A stretch of 64,000 nt of DNA from Tetradesmus obliquus (GCA_030272155.1 CP126206.1:992001-1056000), one strand, 5' to 3'; counted from the stretch's first letter, positions 33,601 through 45,384 are shown. Numbers and translations: made by a program. The notes: generated by a model from the sequence alone, not told the origin.

Positions 33601-34155
33601 CAGCATTTTTTCATTGAGTCCCCCTGAGCAGCCTCTGACGTATGTGCATGCATCTGCTGTTGTAAACGCTGTTTGCAGAAAGGCGTGGTTGGAGCTATGC
33701 AGGCCGGAGACCGCCCAACCGTTGACCAGCTACGCAGGGATGCCACAAAGGGCTTGCTGGCTTTCCTGCCAACTGCAGCGAGCAAGGTAGCTGAAAAGCA
33801 CGGCAAAGACCACGACGGGGACAAGGCTGCAGCGAAGCGCCTGAGGAGGAAGCGCAGGGCTGAAGCAGCAGGCAATAAGGGTGCCGACAGCGGCGCAGGT
33901 GGGGCGGCAGGCGGCAGCAGGCAGCAGCGTCAGAAGCGGCAGCCGCCAAAGCGCAAGAAGCAGGAGTCTGAGGAGTCAGAAGAGGAGGCAGACAGCGACA
34001 GCAGCAGCAACAACAGCAGGGACGAGGACGAGGCTGCAGGCAACAGCGATGACATGGATGATGATGCAGCAGCAGCAGCAGCAGCAGCAACGAATGGCAG
34101 GAGCAGGAGGGCAGGGGCAGGTAGGAACCAGAGATTGGAAGAGTATGAGAGGTAG
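30038..34155 (+). CDS. multi-exon hypothetical protein, possibly nuclear
   Basis: Proposed exons in consistent phase: 30038..30362, 30498..30718, 30989..31194, 31451..31907, 32144..32190, 32505..32552, 32837..33191, 33356..33390, 33499..about 33594, 33679..34155, giving about 755 aa. The end of exon 9 is uncertain. Exon 1 codes a compact globular-looking region (DAIVFDIDGHKLLKIAWVY, then DEEVWGEIKKATR). Exon 2 adds polyAla. Exon 3 has SEKDLVWEPLRLAIVQVMED. Exon 4 is Ala-rich and probably helical or coiled coil. Exon 7 is Gln-rich, then GAAWKNLNKLLG and PPELVQEIGLAR. Exon 10 carries a basic KRLRRKRR stretch, a likely nuclear signal, then an acidic Ser/Asp/Glu tail. I recognise no family. A TGTAA lies at 34512. 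Confidence 0.6.
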
Positions 34156-34511
34156 GGACAGGGCATGCTGAGGGAAGGCCCACCACGTTAACCTGTTGGT
34201 GTTGACGTGAGTGTGTATTTCATACAATGGTGTGAGCAGTGGTGTTCAGCGGTTGTGTATTTTTTATAGCAGAAGATGCTGCTGAGCATCAAAGCACTGC
34301 ATCAGCATTTGTCTTTGTGCATGATGCGTTTGCTGTTTGGTGTTTACAGTCGTGTCCTGCAAGCCTTCACATGCATGCACATTGTGCAGTGACAGCAGGC
34401 AGTGGCCAGTCACCAGTGCCGAGGGCGACCACCATCGAGGTGTTCTTGACTGCAGCTTTACTGTGGCGTCGAGATACGCATATAGTGCTTTTGTTACAGC
34501 TTTTCTGGTGC

Positions 34512-34516
34512 TGTAA
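34512..34516 (+). terminator. candidate TGTAA polyadenylation signal
   Basis: The first TGTAA I found after the stop codon of the gene ending at 34155, 357 nt downstream and directly before the GTCCAGT cluster. The distance is long, so the assignment is tentative. Confidence 0.35.
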
Positions 34517-34517
34517 C

Positions 34518-34676
34518 ACGTGTCCAGTTGCACGTCCAGTGCTCGTCCAGTTTGACGTCCAGTCTGCCTCCTCGACGTCCAGTGCACAACTGGACGTGCT
34601 CACGTCCAGTCGCAACTCGACGAGCTTCATGTCACGTCCAGTTGCATGATGTGCAACTGGACGTGCCTTGACTTGC
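34518..34676. repeat. GTCCAGT-motif cluster, copy 2
   Basis: About ten copies of (A)CGTCCAGT(TGCA) or its reverse complement lie in 160 bp. One pair makes a perfect hairpin: CACGTCCAGTTGCA (34633-34646), loop TGATG, TGCAACTGGACGTG (34652-34665). The motif is shared with 5171-5280. Confidence 0.75.
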
Positions 34677-34679
34677 ATC

Positions 34680-36630
34680 TTGATTGTCTGGTGATCATAG
34701 TGATATAGCTAGCTAAATCTGTGGCTGTGCCCACGAATGTCGACATTCGCAGGCGCCTGCTTCACAGCTGTTGCTTTGTCAGTAAGCCACATGACAGTTG
34801 AACAAGTGTTGCAACAAAGGTGTTTTACTGCCGCGTCTGCAGTAGTGTTCAACATTACAGCGTACTGCTGTCCTGCAAGCCTTATCAGATAGGTTCGCAG
34901 CTTTCATTCAAAGGGTTGCGGTTTTGCGACAGTTATGCAAAGTATCCACCACCGCTGCGGCCTGCGGCCTGTAGGTGTTCCCATACATTCGCCCAATTGC
35001 AATCAACAGCTGTGCAATTGTGTAACCTGCAGATGCACCCATTTGCTTGCGCGCGCAAATGCACACTCAAAACTACACAAAATAACACATATACATGCAC
35101 GAGCACCCACACACGTACTACGTATGTGGTTCAAGACCTGCAGGCGCGTGCACACGCGCGTATGCCTGGCGGGCACACAGCATGCGTGTATCCGAAAGAC
35201 TATACACCACGATGCACCTTCTGACAGTCTTGCTGCACAACACCCGAAATTCTCGCTCTTCCTCAGAACCCTTCCTCAAAACCCTTCCAAGTAAACCCAC
35301 ACACACCTCGAGCAACAAGCGAATGTAAAGGCGGCGCTGACATGCGTGAGAGGTGGTCCTTTTCAAGCGTTGAACAACTAACACATACTGCAATATGGTA
35401 CATCACAACAAGCATATTAAGCAGTCACAGCGGCACAACCAATCACACCGTGTGTGGCACAGCCTGCGTGTGTACTTTCACAGTTCTGAGAGAGTGCATG
35501 CAAGTAGCACATCATGTGCAGCAATGCTGCAGCGCAGCGTGTGACAAGACAGTTGTCTTTTACAAGCCCGTCACTGCTAATGCTGCACAGGCGCGGGCGC
35601 ATCTTGCCGCTGCATGCAACGCCGACCAACAATTCCAGGCGGCCACTGTCAATCTGCATGCATGCACAAGCACTCTGGAGTGGCCGCAAGCAGCTGAGAC
35701 CATCAGTGCAGCCTTTGCCAACGCGCCTCTGCACAGACTCTGAGAGCCACATTCTGCATCCAGCACAGTCAAAACATGCTGTGCACCCTTGCCCTGCAAA
35801 CTGCAGCCGCTTTACACACAGCACCACCCCTCTCCTCTCTGAAGTTACATGTATATGCATATATGTATATATACATATTTTTGTCCAAAGCAAACAGCCC
35901 CGGCGTGTAACCGTGCCGAATCACTCAAAGCCTCTGGGTATGGCATACTTACACTTGCACAACAACACTTACACTTACAATTACACAACATGCAGCTCAA
36001 CTCTGACTGGTGTGGTGTGATGCTGGGCTGGCTTGCAATCTTGGTGACACAAACACACAGAAGATACCTTTGCAAAGGGTGGAATACTTTGAGGCTGCGA
36101 TACTGTGATATCTTGCACACACAGTACTGTGCACAGTACAGTACAGGGTGTACACATGTGAGGCTGCGGTGCTGTGGAATGGATACCTGCTCATTAGGAT
36201 GCAAGCCTGGGGCCATGATTTCGGTGAGGCTGGTGCGTGATGTTGAATCAGCAAAAAACATATAGGTCACCACACATGTCTGCACGGCCCCAGACGCAAA
36301 ACCACACTCTGTCATCACGCTGAAACACCCCGAGAACACCAAATTTTGCACGCTGAAACGCCCTGAGAACACTTTGAAGGGCGTGCAACGTGTGGACGCG
36401 CACGCGCCTGCGCACTACAAGGGCATATGCACTCAGAAGCCGCATCACAACAGCTAGCCGCAAAGATCGTCAGCCACCCGCCGCCGACAACTGACTTCGC
36501 TCAAATGCGTGCATGCACATGCAGTCACTTGGTCAACAACAGCCAATGCAAAGCTTGATGAGCCCCCAGTGATGAGAGCTGTTGCATTGAGCCAGGGATC
36601 ACATGTCTGACCAAGCATCAATTGCCAAAC
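34680..36630. other. gene-poor intergenic region
   Basis: No coding frame with motifs or good splice structure was seen. The stretch holds CA-rich low-complexity tracts (about 35040-35180), an alternating TA run (about 35848-35880), a perfect 16-bp palindrome GTACTGTGCACAGTAC (36124-36139), and two near copies of CGCTGAAAC(A/G)CCC(C/T)GAGAACAC around 36318-36372. Confidence 0.5.
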
Positions 36631-36639
36631 AACACAACA

Positions 36640-37085
36640 GCATGACAAACCAACACAGGCTTCAACCACTGGCGCTCATGGAGTGTCATCTGACGACAGG
36701 CGCGTGCGCAGCAGCATGACAAGCCAACACAGGTTTCAACCACTGGCGCTCACGGAGTGTCATCTGACCACAAACACGTGCGCAGCAGCGTGACCAGCCG
36801 ACGCAGTTTCAACCGCTGGCGCTCACGGAGTGTCGTCTGACGACAGCCGCGTGCGCAGCAGCATGACAAGCCGACGCAGGTTTCAACCACTGGCGCTCAC
36901 GGAGTGTCATCTGACCACAAACACGTGCGCAGCAGCGTGACCAGCCGACGCAGTTTCAACCGCTGGCGCTCACGGAGTGTCGTCTGACGACAGCCGCGTG
37001 CGCAGCAGCATGACAAGCCGACGCAGGTTTCAACCACTGGCGCTCACGGAGTGTCATCTGACGACAGCCGCGTGCGCAGCAGCGT
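36640..37085. repeat. 73/74-bp minisatellite, 6 units
   Basis: GGCGCTCA recurs at 36671, 36745, 36818, 36892, 36965 and 37039, alternating 74 and 73 bp, so the true period is a 147-bp dimer in the later part. Each unit includes GAGTGTC(A/G)TCTGAC, which in the rightmost unit is the 3' end of the neighbouring minus-strand coding sequence, including its stop codon. Confidence 0.9.
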
Positions 37086-38521
37086 GCGCATGGAAGAGCC
37101 GTAGCCATCAGCGCCCTGGCGCAGCTCACAGCGCACAACACTGCTGCTGCTGCTGCTGCTGTCGGCAAACTCAAAGAACACAAGCGCGCACTGCGTGCTT
37201 TGGCTGCAGGCGGCCAGGCAGTCTGAAACGCTGCTGCCGGCCTCAGGCGAAGGCTGCAGCGGGGTGCCGATGCCATCTGCTGTGCTGCTTTCCTTCCACC
37301 AAGAGAACACACCATCGCCCATTGTGGAATCCTTGGGAGGGGCTGCCCTGCTGCCGCTGCTGCTGCTGCTGCCGGAGGGCAGCAGGTAACCTGTGACCAG
37401 TCTGTATGCCACGCGGAACCTGGCAGGTAGCAGCGGCAGCGGCAGCGGCAGCAGCAGTGCATGTTTAGCATGTGCCTTGTTTTCGCAGCGCAATGAAGTG
37501 CCATCCAGCTGACGGCAGCGGATTTCAGCAGCATGAGAGCTGCAATCCCGATGATAGCGCTTTCAGGTGCACTTTACATATACATTGGTCCAGCATCATT
37601 CTGGACCTGGTGGCTGCAGAGGCAGAGCTTGCGCTACTTCGGAGCATTTGCACAGTCCCTGCACCACACCAACGTCGTGCGCGTGCTGGCTTTCACCATC
37701 AACCTGACAGCAGCTAGCAAATTTGGTAAGAGAAACGCGCAAGCTCAACACAGCTACAGCTCAGCACAAGGACTTGCCAGCCACTGACAAGCCGTAAGCC
37801 TCACCTGCCGCTGGCCGCTGGAGGCAAACGCATCAGGCAGCTATTGCTGCTGTAGTTGAAGTTAACAAACTGGCATCCCGCGTCCCTACAGGCCTTCGTG
37901 CATGCCTGCAAGCTGTCGACTCGGCTGCCGCCGGCCTCAACCGCTGCCGCGCTCGCGTCAAATAACAAGCCGGCGTCGCACGGCAGCCACCAGTTTGCAT
38001 CATTAACCGCTGTGAACTCCGGAAGGCAGTAGTTTGGCATTTTTGCGCCGGGATATGAAATTGAGGCAGGCTGGTACGGCTGATTGCTGCCACCATAGTA
38101 ATACAGTGTGGCGCTGTAGGCCGGGCAGGGCCGGCAGGCAGTGTCTCGGACTTTTCGATCCTTCATGCCAAAATAGCCGCTGGCGCAGAGGCTGCAGGCG
38201 CCGCTGCTGCTGCTGCTGCCGGGGGGTGCTAGCAGGCTGTTGTTGGTGCCCCAGCCAGCACGGCAGTCTGCACAGGGAAGGGAGAGAGGCGGAGCAGCAA
38301 ATCAGATAACCAACAACTGCTGGCAGAACCGGGTACAGCCTCTGTCAGCTACGCCTGACACCATGGCAATGCAGCACAATCAGCAGCTGCAGCGGCACTC
38401 TTACTAGTACACATGGAGCGCCGCGTGGCCCCTTCATTGGTCATCCACCTGTTGCCAGGGCAGGGTGTGCAGGCGCCTGAGCTGCCTGCGGTCAAGCTGC
38501 GCTGTGCAGAGCTGTAGGTGC
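37044..38521 (-). CDS. Cys-rich protein with GCC-like and PAN/Apple-like modules (5' end unresolved)
   Basis: Three exons are supported by phase: 38521..38405, 38267..37805, 37419..37044 (stop TGA). The first reads GACTPCPGNRWM and ends MCT; the second starts NCRAGWGTNN, then GACSLCASGYFG and ACRPCPAYSATLYY, a series of C-x2-C turns like GCC2/GCC3 or TNFR-type extracellular modules. It then has DSLQACTKACRDAGCQF, and the third exon has SVSDCLAACSQSTQCALVFF with a later RCEL. Both Cys patterns resemble PAN/Apple folds. A secreted or cell-wall protein is inferred. The first exon may extend through a polyAla run to about 38675 (HVFMDSSCHCCTPVLIE), and the donor-like GTAAGT at 38714-38719 suggests a further 5' exon inside unit 1 of the 1,689-bp array. 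The start codon is not identified. Confidence 0.6.
37533..37787 (+). other. possible exon on the opposite strand within an intron of the Cys-rich gene
   Basis: An 84-codon frame starts MRAAIPMIALSGALYIYIGP, hydrophobic enough for one membrane segment, and continues WTWWLQRQSLRYFGAFAQ. It lies wholly inside the 37420-37804 intron of the minus-strand gene and has a donor-like TTTG|GTAAGAG near 37723. No family is recognised; it may be chance. Confidence 0.25.
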
Positions 38522-38531
38522 CTGCAACAGA

Positions 38532-38538
<7 letters not shown>

Positions 38539-38584
<46 letters not shown>

Positions 38585-38586
38585 GA
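38539..38586. repeat. (CAG)n microsatellite beside a 3' splice site
   Basis: About 15 CAG units. On the coding strand of the Cys-rich gene they read (CTG)n, a few bases before the CTGTTGCAG acceptor of the exon at 38521. If the exon instead extends upstream, the same run codes polyAla. Confidence 0.8.
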
Positions 38587-38879
38587 GCAGCAGCAGCGGT
38601 GCCGCTTTCAATGAGAACAGGCGTGCAGCAGTGACACGAGCTGTCCATGAACACGTGTGTGCTGCAAACAAGGCACAGCGAGCAACAGCACACGGTTACG
38701 GGCGAAACACAAGTACTTACAGTAGCACGAAAAGCCACCTACGCCTCCCCTGCGAGCTGACCCGCAACAAGTTGCCACAGTTATACGCTTGTCTTGGCAA
38801 AACCGATAATGTGTGCAAGTGTTGAGGCGCGGGGGTGGCTCTGGCGTGAGCTATATTCTGGACGTCTGCTGTTATCCTG

Positions 38880-40317
38880 TTATCTTTGCCGCTGATGCAT
38901 GTGGCCCGCGGCAAAGCGCTGCATGTTGCCATTTTTCGAAATGGAGATATATTGAGCTGGTGGTGGTGGGGCATGGATGGGTGGCCATGTCATGTGGTGC
39001 TGTGTCACACTGTGGGCTCCTGCTGGCTGAAAGCTGCTGGCTGGCGCTGCAGCCTGCTGCCGCTGTTTTGATTTGGCATGTCAAAAACTCACTGGCAACT
39101 CGTGTTAGCGCCATAGCCATTGACTACATTTGAACTACAAGTAACCATCCACGCAGCTGTTGCCTCCTCATCGCTGCTTCTGCGATAGTTGTGATACATC
39201 TGCTGCTGGTGTCAGCTGCTGGGCGGGCTGGTGCTGAGTTCCAGTCACCAAGGTGAGCATGGCTGGGAGCCCGCAGTCCGGTTCGATCAAGCTTGCTGTG
39301 AAATAGATTGCTGCACTGTGGTTATGCGCTGCGGAATCTGTGGGGTCTATCGTAATCAAGTGTCTGTGCGACTGCCTTAATCCCCACTGAGGACGACGCT
39401 GGAACTGGGCTATCCTGCATGCTTCTGCTGCGCTGCTGCTGCAACGTAAATACTATATTTCACTGATCTCACGACCACTCACCGGCTGCTTTGTCCACGT
39501 CCATGCTGCAAGGTGCAAGGAAACAGCATTGACACACACGGCAGGAGCAGGACGGTTTGTGGCTCAACGGTTGCTTTTGTACGCCACGACGTGCACAAGT
39601 TAAATATGCTGCTCGGCGGCTCGTGCTGTATTGTGTCCGTGAACGCAGGCGAGCCAGGGTTGACATGCAGATTTGGGCACTGCAAGTGCCATCTAGTGAC
39701 GTCCCGTGCATGCTCCATTTGCGCATGTTCGGTGCGAGCATTACTGCTGCTGACTTAAGGAATGTAAATAGCATCAGCAGCAGCAGGATGCCTTGGGGTT
39801 GCTGGCACTGCTGTCTCCCACAGCAGGTCACCTGGTCTCCATGTTGCTGCAGCTGCTCCCGCTCGTGGTTCCCAGATGTTTGCCGTTTTTCCAGCAGTTT
39901 GCTGGTACAGGCAGTGAAGTAAATCAGCTCCTCGTACGTGGCACCAGGCAAGCCCTTTATCTTTTCTGTTACCCAGTGCCCTGCCTTGAGGATCTTGGAT
40001 GCAGCAAGTGCATCCTCCTCGCTGATGATGACCGGCCGCCCTGACCTGTGCGCATCAGCAATACAGCCAAACTCGCGGAAGTTTTTGTAATGCCGCTCAA
40101 TAAAGACACTGTGCCTCTCCTTGACACGCTTGTGTACACCGCCACCATGCCTGGAGCGGAACAGGATTGCTGCCTTGTGTGGATCTATCTCCCCAGTGCC
40201 AAAGTCGAAGGTGGAAGCGGCGCATACCACCGCCCATTCCCTGGTCTCAGCATCCTTGCGCTGGCTAGAACCCTGGGTTTCAGCAGATTTTGAGGTACCT
40301 GCACATAATGACACCAT
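38880..40317 (-). CDS. array gene, copy 1: transposase-like HTH protein
   Basis: Exons 40317..39832, 39679..39483, 39414..39249, 39053..38880 keep phase (0, 2, 0) and give 340 aa ending in TAA. The four exons use GT-AG sites (CAG|GTGACC, CCG|GTGAGT and TTG|GTGACT donors). Exon 1 has VHKRVKERHSVFIERHYKNF then AHRSGRPVIISEEDALAASK and HWVTEKIKGLPG, resembling the helix-turn-helix and Ser-Gly-Arg-Pro linker at the start of Tc1/mariner-like DDE transposases. No DDE catalytic block follows: exons 2-4 (PGSPAFTDTIQHEPPS; HLITIDPTDSAAHNHS; AQYISISKNGNMQRF) are unfamiliar. It may be a domesticated or truncated transposase-derived gene. This copy is the one next to the Cys-rich gene. Confidence 0.5.
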
Positions 40318-40568
40318 ACTTCAGTCATGTGATTTGTGCGCCAGTGTGTACACTTTGGCGGTACAGGCAGTACAGTACAGCCTTTTGTCAATTTGTCTGA
40401 CCACCCTGCAGTAGCACGAAAAGCCACCTACGCCTCCCCTGCGAGCTGACCCGCAACAAGTTGCCACAGTTATACGCTTGTCTTGGCAAAACCGATAATG
40501 TGTGCAAGTGTTGAGGCGCGGGGGTGGCTCTGGCGTGAGCTATATTCTGGACGTCTGCTGTTATCCTG

Positions 40569-42006
40569 TTATCTTTGCCGCTGATGCATGTGGCCCGCGG
40601 CAAAGCGCTGCATGTTGCCATTTTTCGAAATGGAGATATATTGAGCTGGTGGTGGTGGGGCATGGATGGGTGGCCATGTCATGTGGTGCTGTGTCACACT
40701 GTGGGCTCCTGCTGGCTGAAAGCTGCTGGCTGGCGCTGCAGCCTGCTGCCGCTGTTTTGATTTGGCATGTCAAAAACTCACTGGCAACTCGTGTTAGCGC
40801 CATAGCCATTGACTACATTTGAACTACAAGTAACCATCCACGCAGCTGTTGCCTCCTCATCGCTGCTTCTGCGATAGTTGTGATACATCTGCTGCTGGTG
40901 TCAGCTGCTGGGCGGGCTGGTGCTGAGTTCCAGTCACCAAGGTGAGCATGGCTGGGAGCCCGCAGTCCGGTTCGATCAAGCTTGCTGTGAAATAGATTGC
41001 TGCACTGTGGTTATGCGCTGCGGAATCTGTGGGGTCTATCGTAATCAAGTGTCTGTGCGACTGCCTTAATCCCCACTGAGGACGACGCTGGAACTGGGCT
41101 ATCCTGCATGCTTCTGCTGCGCTGCTGCTGCAACGTAAATACTATATTTCACTGATCTCACGACCACTCACCGGCTGCTTTGTCCACGTCCATGCTGCAA
41201 GGTGCAAGGAAACAGCATTGACACACACGGCAGGAGCAGGACGGTTTGTGGCTCAACGGTTGCTTTTGTACGCCACGACGTGCACAAGTTAAATATGCTG
41301 CTCGGCGGCTCGTGCTGTATTGTGTCCGTGAACGCAGGCGAGCCAGGGTTGACATGCAGATTTGGGCACTGCAAGTGCCATCTAGTGACGTCCCGTGCAT
41401 GCTCCATTTGCGCATGTTCGGTGCGAGCATTACTGCTGCTGACTTAAGGAATGTAAATAGCATCAGCAGCAGCAGGATGCCTTGGGGTTGCTGGCACTGC
41501 TGTCTCCCACAGCAGGTCACCTGGTCTCCATGTTGCTGCAGCTGCTCCCGCTCGTGGTTCCCAGATGTTTGCCGTTTTTCCAGCAGTTTGCTGGTACAGG
41601 CAGTGAAGTAAATCAGCTCCTCGTACGTGGCACCAGGCAAGCCCTTTATCTTTTCTGTTACCCAGTGCCCTGCCTTGAGGATCTTGGATGCAGCAAGTGC
41701 ATCCTCCTCGCTGATGATGACCGGCCGCCCTGACCTGTGCGCATCAGCAATACAGCCAAACTCGCGGAAGTTTTTGTAATGCCGCTCAATAAAGACACTG
41801 TGCCTCTCCTTGACACGCTTGTGTACACCGCCACCATGCCTGGAGCGGAACAGGATTGCTGCCTTGTGTGGATCTATCTCCCCAGTGCCAAAGTCGAAGG
41901 TGGAAGCGGCGCATACCACCGCCCATTCCCTGGTCTCAGCATCCTTGCGCTGGCTAGAACCCTGGGTTTCAGCAGATTTTGAGGTACCTGCACATAATGA
42001 CACCAT
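40569..42006 (-). CDS. array gene, copy 2
   Basis: Exons 42006..41521, 41368..41172, 41103..40938, 40742..40569; the predicted protein is identical to copy 1. Confidence 0.5.
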
Positions 42007-42257
42007 ACTTCAGTCATGTGATTTGTGCGCCAGTGTGTACACTTTGGCGGTACAGGCAGTACAGTACAGCCTTTTGTCAATTTGTCTGACCACCCTGCAG
42101 TAGCACGAAAAGCCACCTACGCCTCCCCTGCGAGCTGACCCGCAACAAGTTGCCACAGTTATACGCTTGTCTTGGCAAAACCGATAATGTGTGCAAGTGT
42201 TGAGGCGCGGGGGTGGCTCTGGCGTGAGCTATATTCTGGACGTCTGCTGTTATCCTG

Positions 42258-43695
42258 TTATCTTTGCCGCTGATGCATGTGGCCCGCGGCAAAGCGCTGC
42301 ATGTTGCCATTTTTCGAAATGGAGATATATTGAGCTGGTGGTGGTGGGGCATGGATGGGTGGCCATGTCATGTGGTGCTGTGTCACACTGTGGGCTCCTG
42401 CTGGCTGAAAGCTGCTGGCTGGCGCTGCAGCCTGCTGCCGCTGTTTTGATTTGGCATGTCAAAAACTCACTGGCAACTCGTGTTAGCGCCATAGCCATTG
42501 ACTACATTTGAACTACAAGTAACCATCCACGCAGCTGTTGCCTCCTCATCGCTGCTTCTGCGATAGTTGTGATACATCTGCTGCTGGTGTCAGCTGCTGG
42601 GCGGGCTGGTGCTGAGTTCCAGTCACCAAGGTGAGCATGGCTGGGAGCCCGCAGTCCGGTTCGATCAAGCTTGCTGTGAAATAGATTGCTGCACTGTGGT
42701 TATGCGCTGCGGAATCTGTGGGGTCTATCGTAATCAAGTGTCTGTGCGACTGCCTTAATCCCCACTGAGGACGACGCTGGAACTGGGCTATCCTGCATGC
42801 TTCTGCTGCGCTGCTGCTGCAACGTAAATACTATATTTCACTGATCTCACGACCACTCACCGGCTGCTTTGTCCACGTCCATGCTGCAAGGTGCAAGGAA
42901 ACAGCATTGACACACACGGCAGGAGCAGGACGGTTTGTGGCTCAACGGTTGCTTTTGTACGCCACGACGTGCACAAGTTAAATATGCTGCTCGGCGGCTC
43001 GTGCTGTATTGTGTCCGTGAACGCAGGCGAGCCAGGGTTGACATGCAGATTTGGGCACTGCAAGTGCCATCTAGTGACGTCCCGTGCATGCTCCATTTGC
43101 GCATGTTCGGTGCGAGCATTACTGCTGCTGACTTAAGGAATGTAAATAGCATCAGCAGCAGCAGGATGCCTTGGGGTTGCTGGCACTGCTGTCTCCCACA
43201 GCAGGTCACCTGGTCTCCATGTTGCTGCAGCTGCTCCCGCTCGTGGTTCCCAGATGTTTGCCGTTTTTCCAGCAGTTTGCTGGTACAGGCAGTGAAGTAA
43301 ATCAGCTCCTCGTACGTGGCACCAGGCAAGCCCTTTATCTTTTCTGTTACCCAGTGCCCTGCCTTGAGGATCTTGGATGCAGCAAGTGCATCCTCCTCGC
43401 TGATGATGACCGGCCGCCCTGACCTGTGCGCATCAGCAATACAGCCAAACTCGCGGAAGTTTTTGTAATGCCGCTCAATAAAGACACTGTGCCTCTCCTT
43501 GACACGCTTGTGTACACCGCCACCATGCCTGGAGCGGAACAGGATTGCTGCCTTGTGTGGATCTATCTCCCCAGTGCCAAAGTCGAAGGTGGAAGCGGCG
43601 CATACCACCGCCCATTCCCTGGTCTCAGCATCCTTGCGCTGGCTAGAACCCTGGGTTTCAGCAGATTTTGAGGTACCTGCACATAATGACACCAT
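42258..43695 (-). CDS. array gene, copy 3
   Basis: Exons 43695..43210, 43057..42861, 42792..42627, 42431..42258; the predicted protein is identical to copy 1. Confidence 0.5.
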
Positions 43696-43946
43696 ACTTC
43701 AGTCATGTGATTTGTGCGCCAGTGTGTACACTTTGGCGGTACAGGCAGTACAGTACAGCCTTTTGTCAATTTGTCTGACCACCCTGCAGTAGCACGAAAA
43801 GCCACCTACGCCTCCCCTGCGAGCTGACCCGCAACAAGTTGCCACAGTTATACGCTTGTCTTGGCAAAACCGATAATGTGTGCAAGTGTTGAGGCGCGGG
43901 GGTGGCTCTGGCGTGAGCTATATTCTGGACGTCTGCTGTTATCCTG

Positions 43947-45384
43947 TTATCTTTGCCGCTGATGCATGTGGCCCGCGGCAAAGCGCTGCATGTTGCCATT
44001 TTTCGAAATGGAGATATATTGAGCTGGTGGTGGTGGGGCATGGATGGGTGGCCATGTCATGTGGTGCTGTGTCACACTGTGGGCTCCTGCTGGCTGAAAG
44101 CTGCTGGCTGGCGCTGCAGCCTGCTGCCGCTGTTTTGATTTGGCATGTCAAAAACTCACTGGCAACTCGTGTTAGCGCCATAGCCATTGACTACATTTGA
44201 ACTACAAGTAACCATCCACGCAGCTGTTGCCTCCTCATCGCTGCTTCTGCGATAGTTGTGATACATCTGCTGCTGGTGTCAGCTGCTGGGCGGGCTGGTG
44301 CTGAGTTCCAGTCACCAAGGTGAGCATGGCTGGGAGCCCGCAGTCCGGTTCGATCAAGCTTGCTGTGAAATAGATTGCTGCACTGTGGTTATGCGCTGCG
44401 GAATCTGTGGGGTCTATCGTAATCAAGTGTCTGTGCGACTGCCTTAATCCCCACTGAGGACGACGCTGGAACTGGGCTATCCTGCATGCTTCTGCTGCGC
44501 TGCTGCTGCAACGTAAATACTATATTTCACTGATCTCACGACCACTCACCGGCTGCTTTGTCCACGTCCATGCTGCAAGGTGCAAGGAAACAGCATTGAC
44601 ACACACGGCAGGAGCAGGACGGTTTGTGGCTCAACGGTTGCTTTTGTACGCCACGACGTGCACAAGTTAAATATGCTGCTCGGCGGCTCGTGCTGTATTG
44701 TGTCCGTGAACGCAGGCGAGCCAGGGTTGACATGCAGATTTGGGCACTGCAAGTGCCATCTAGTGACGTCCCGTGCATGCTCCATTTGCGCATGTTCGGT
44801 GCGAGCATTACTGCTGCTGACTTAAGGAATGTAAATAGCATCAGCAGCAGCAGGATGCCTTGGGGTTGCTGGCACTGCTGTCTCCCACAGCAGGTCACCT
44901 GGTCTCCATGTTGCTGCAGCTGCTCCCGCTCGTGGTTCCCAGATGTTTGCCGTTTTTCCAGCAGTTTGCTGGTACAGGCAGTGAAGTAAATCAGCTCCTC
45001 GTACGTGGCACCAGGCAAGCCCTTTATCTTTTCTGTTACCCAGTGCCCTGCCTTGAGGATCTTGGATGCAGCAAGTGCATCCTCCTCGCTGATGATGACC
45101 GGCCGCCCTGACCTGTGCGCATCAGCAATACAGCCAAACTCGCGGAAGTTTTTGTAATGCCGCTCAATAAAGACACTGTGCCTCTCCTTGACACGCTTGT
45201 GTACACCGCCACCATGCCTGGAGCGGAACAGGATTGCTGCCTTGTGTGGATCTATCTCCCCAGTGCCAAAGTCGAAGGTGGAAGCGGCGCATACCACCGC
45301 CCATTCCCTGGTCTCAGCATCCTTGCGCTGGCTAGAACCCTGGGTTTCAGCAGATTTTGAGGTACCTGCACATAATGACACCAT
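43947..45384 (-). CDS. array gene, copy 4
   Basis: Exons 45384..44899, 44746..44550, 44481..44316, 44120..43947; the predicted protein is identical to copy 1. Confidence 0.5.

Noticed and set aside
34820-36020. Plus- and minus-strand frames of 100-170 codons in the 34.8-36.4 kb region
   Set aside because: They overlap one another on both strands, show no family motif or consistent splice chain, and cross CA-rich low-complexity DNA.
39275-39300. GGTTCGATC resembling a tRNA B box within each 1,689-bp unit
   Set aside because: No matching acceptor stem, D arm or A box at the right distance; the sequence lies inside a predicted exon.
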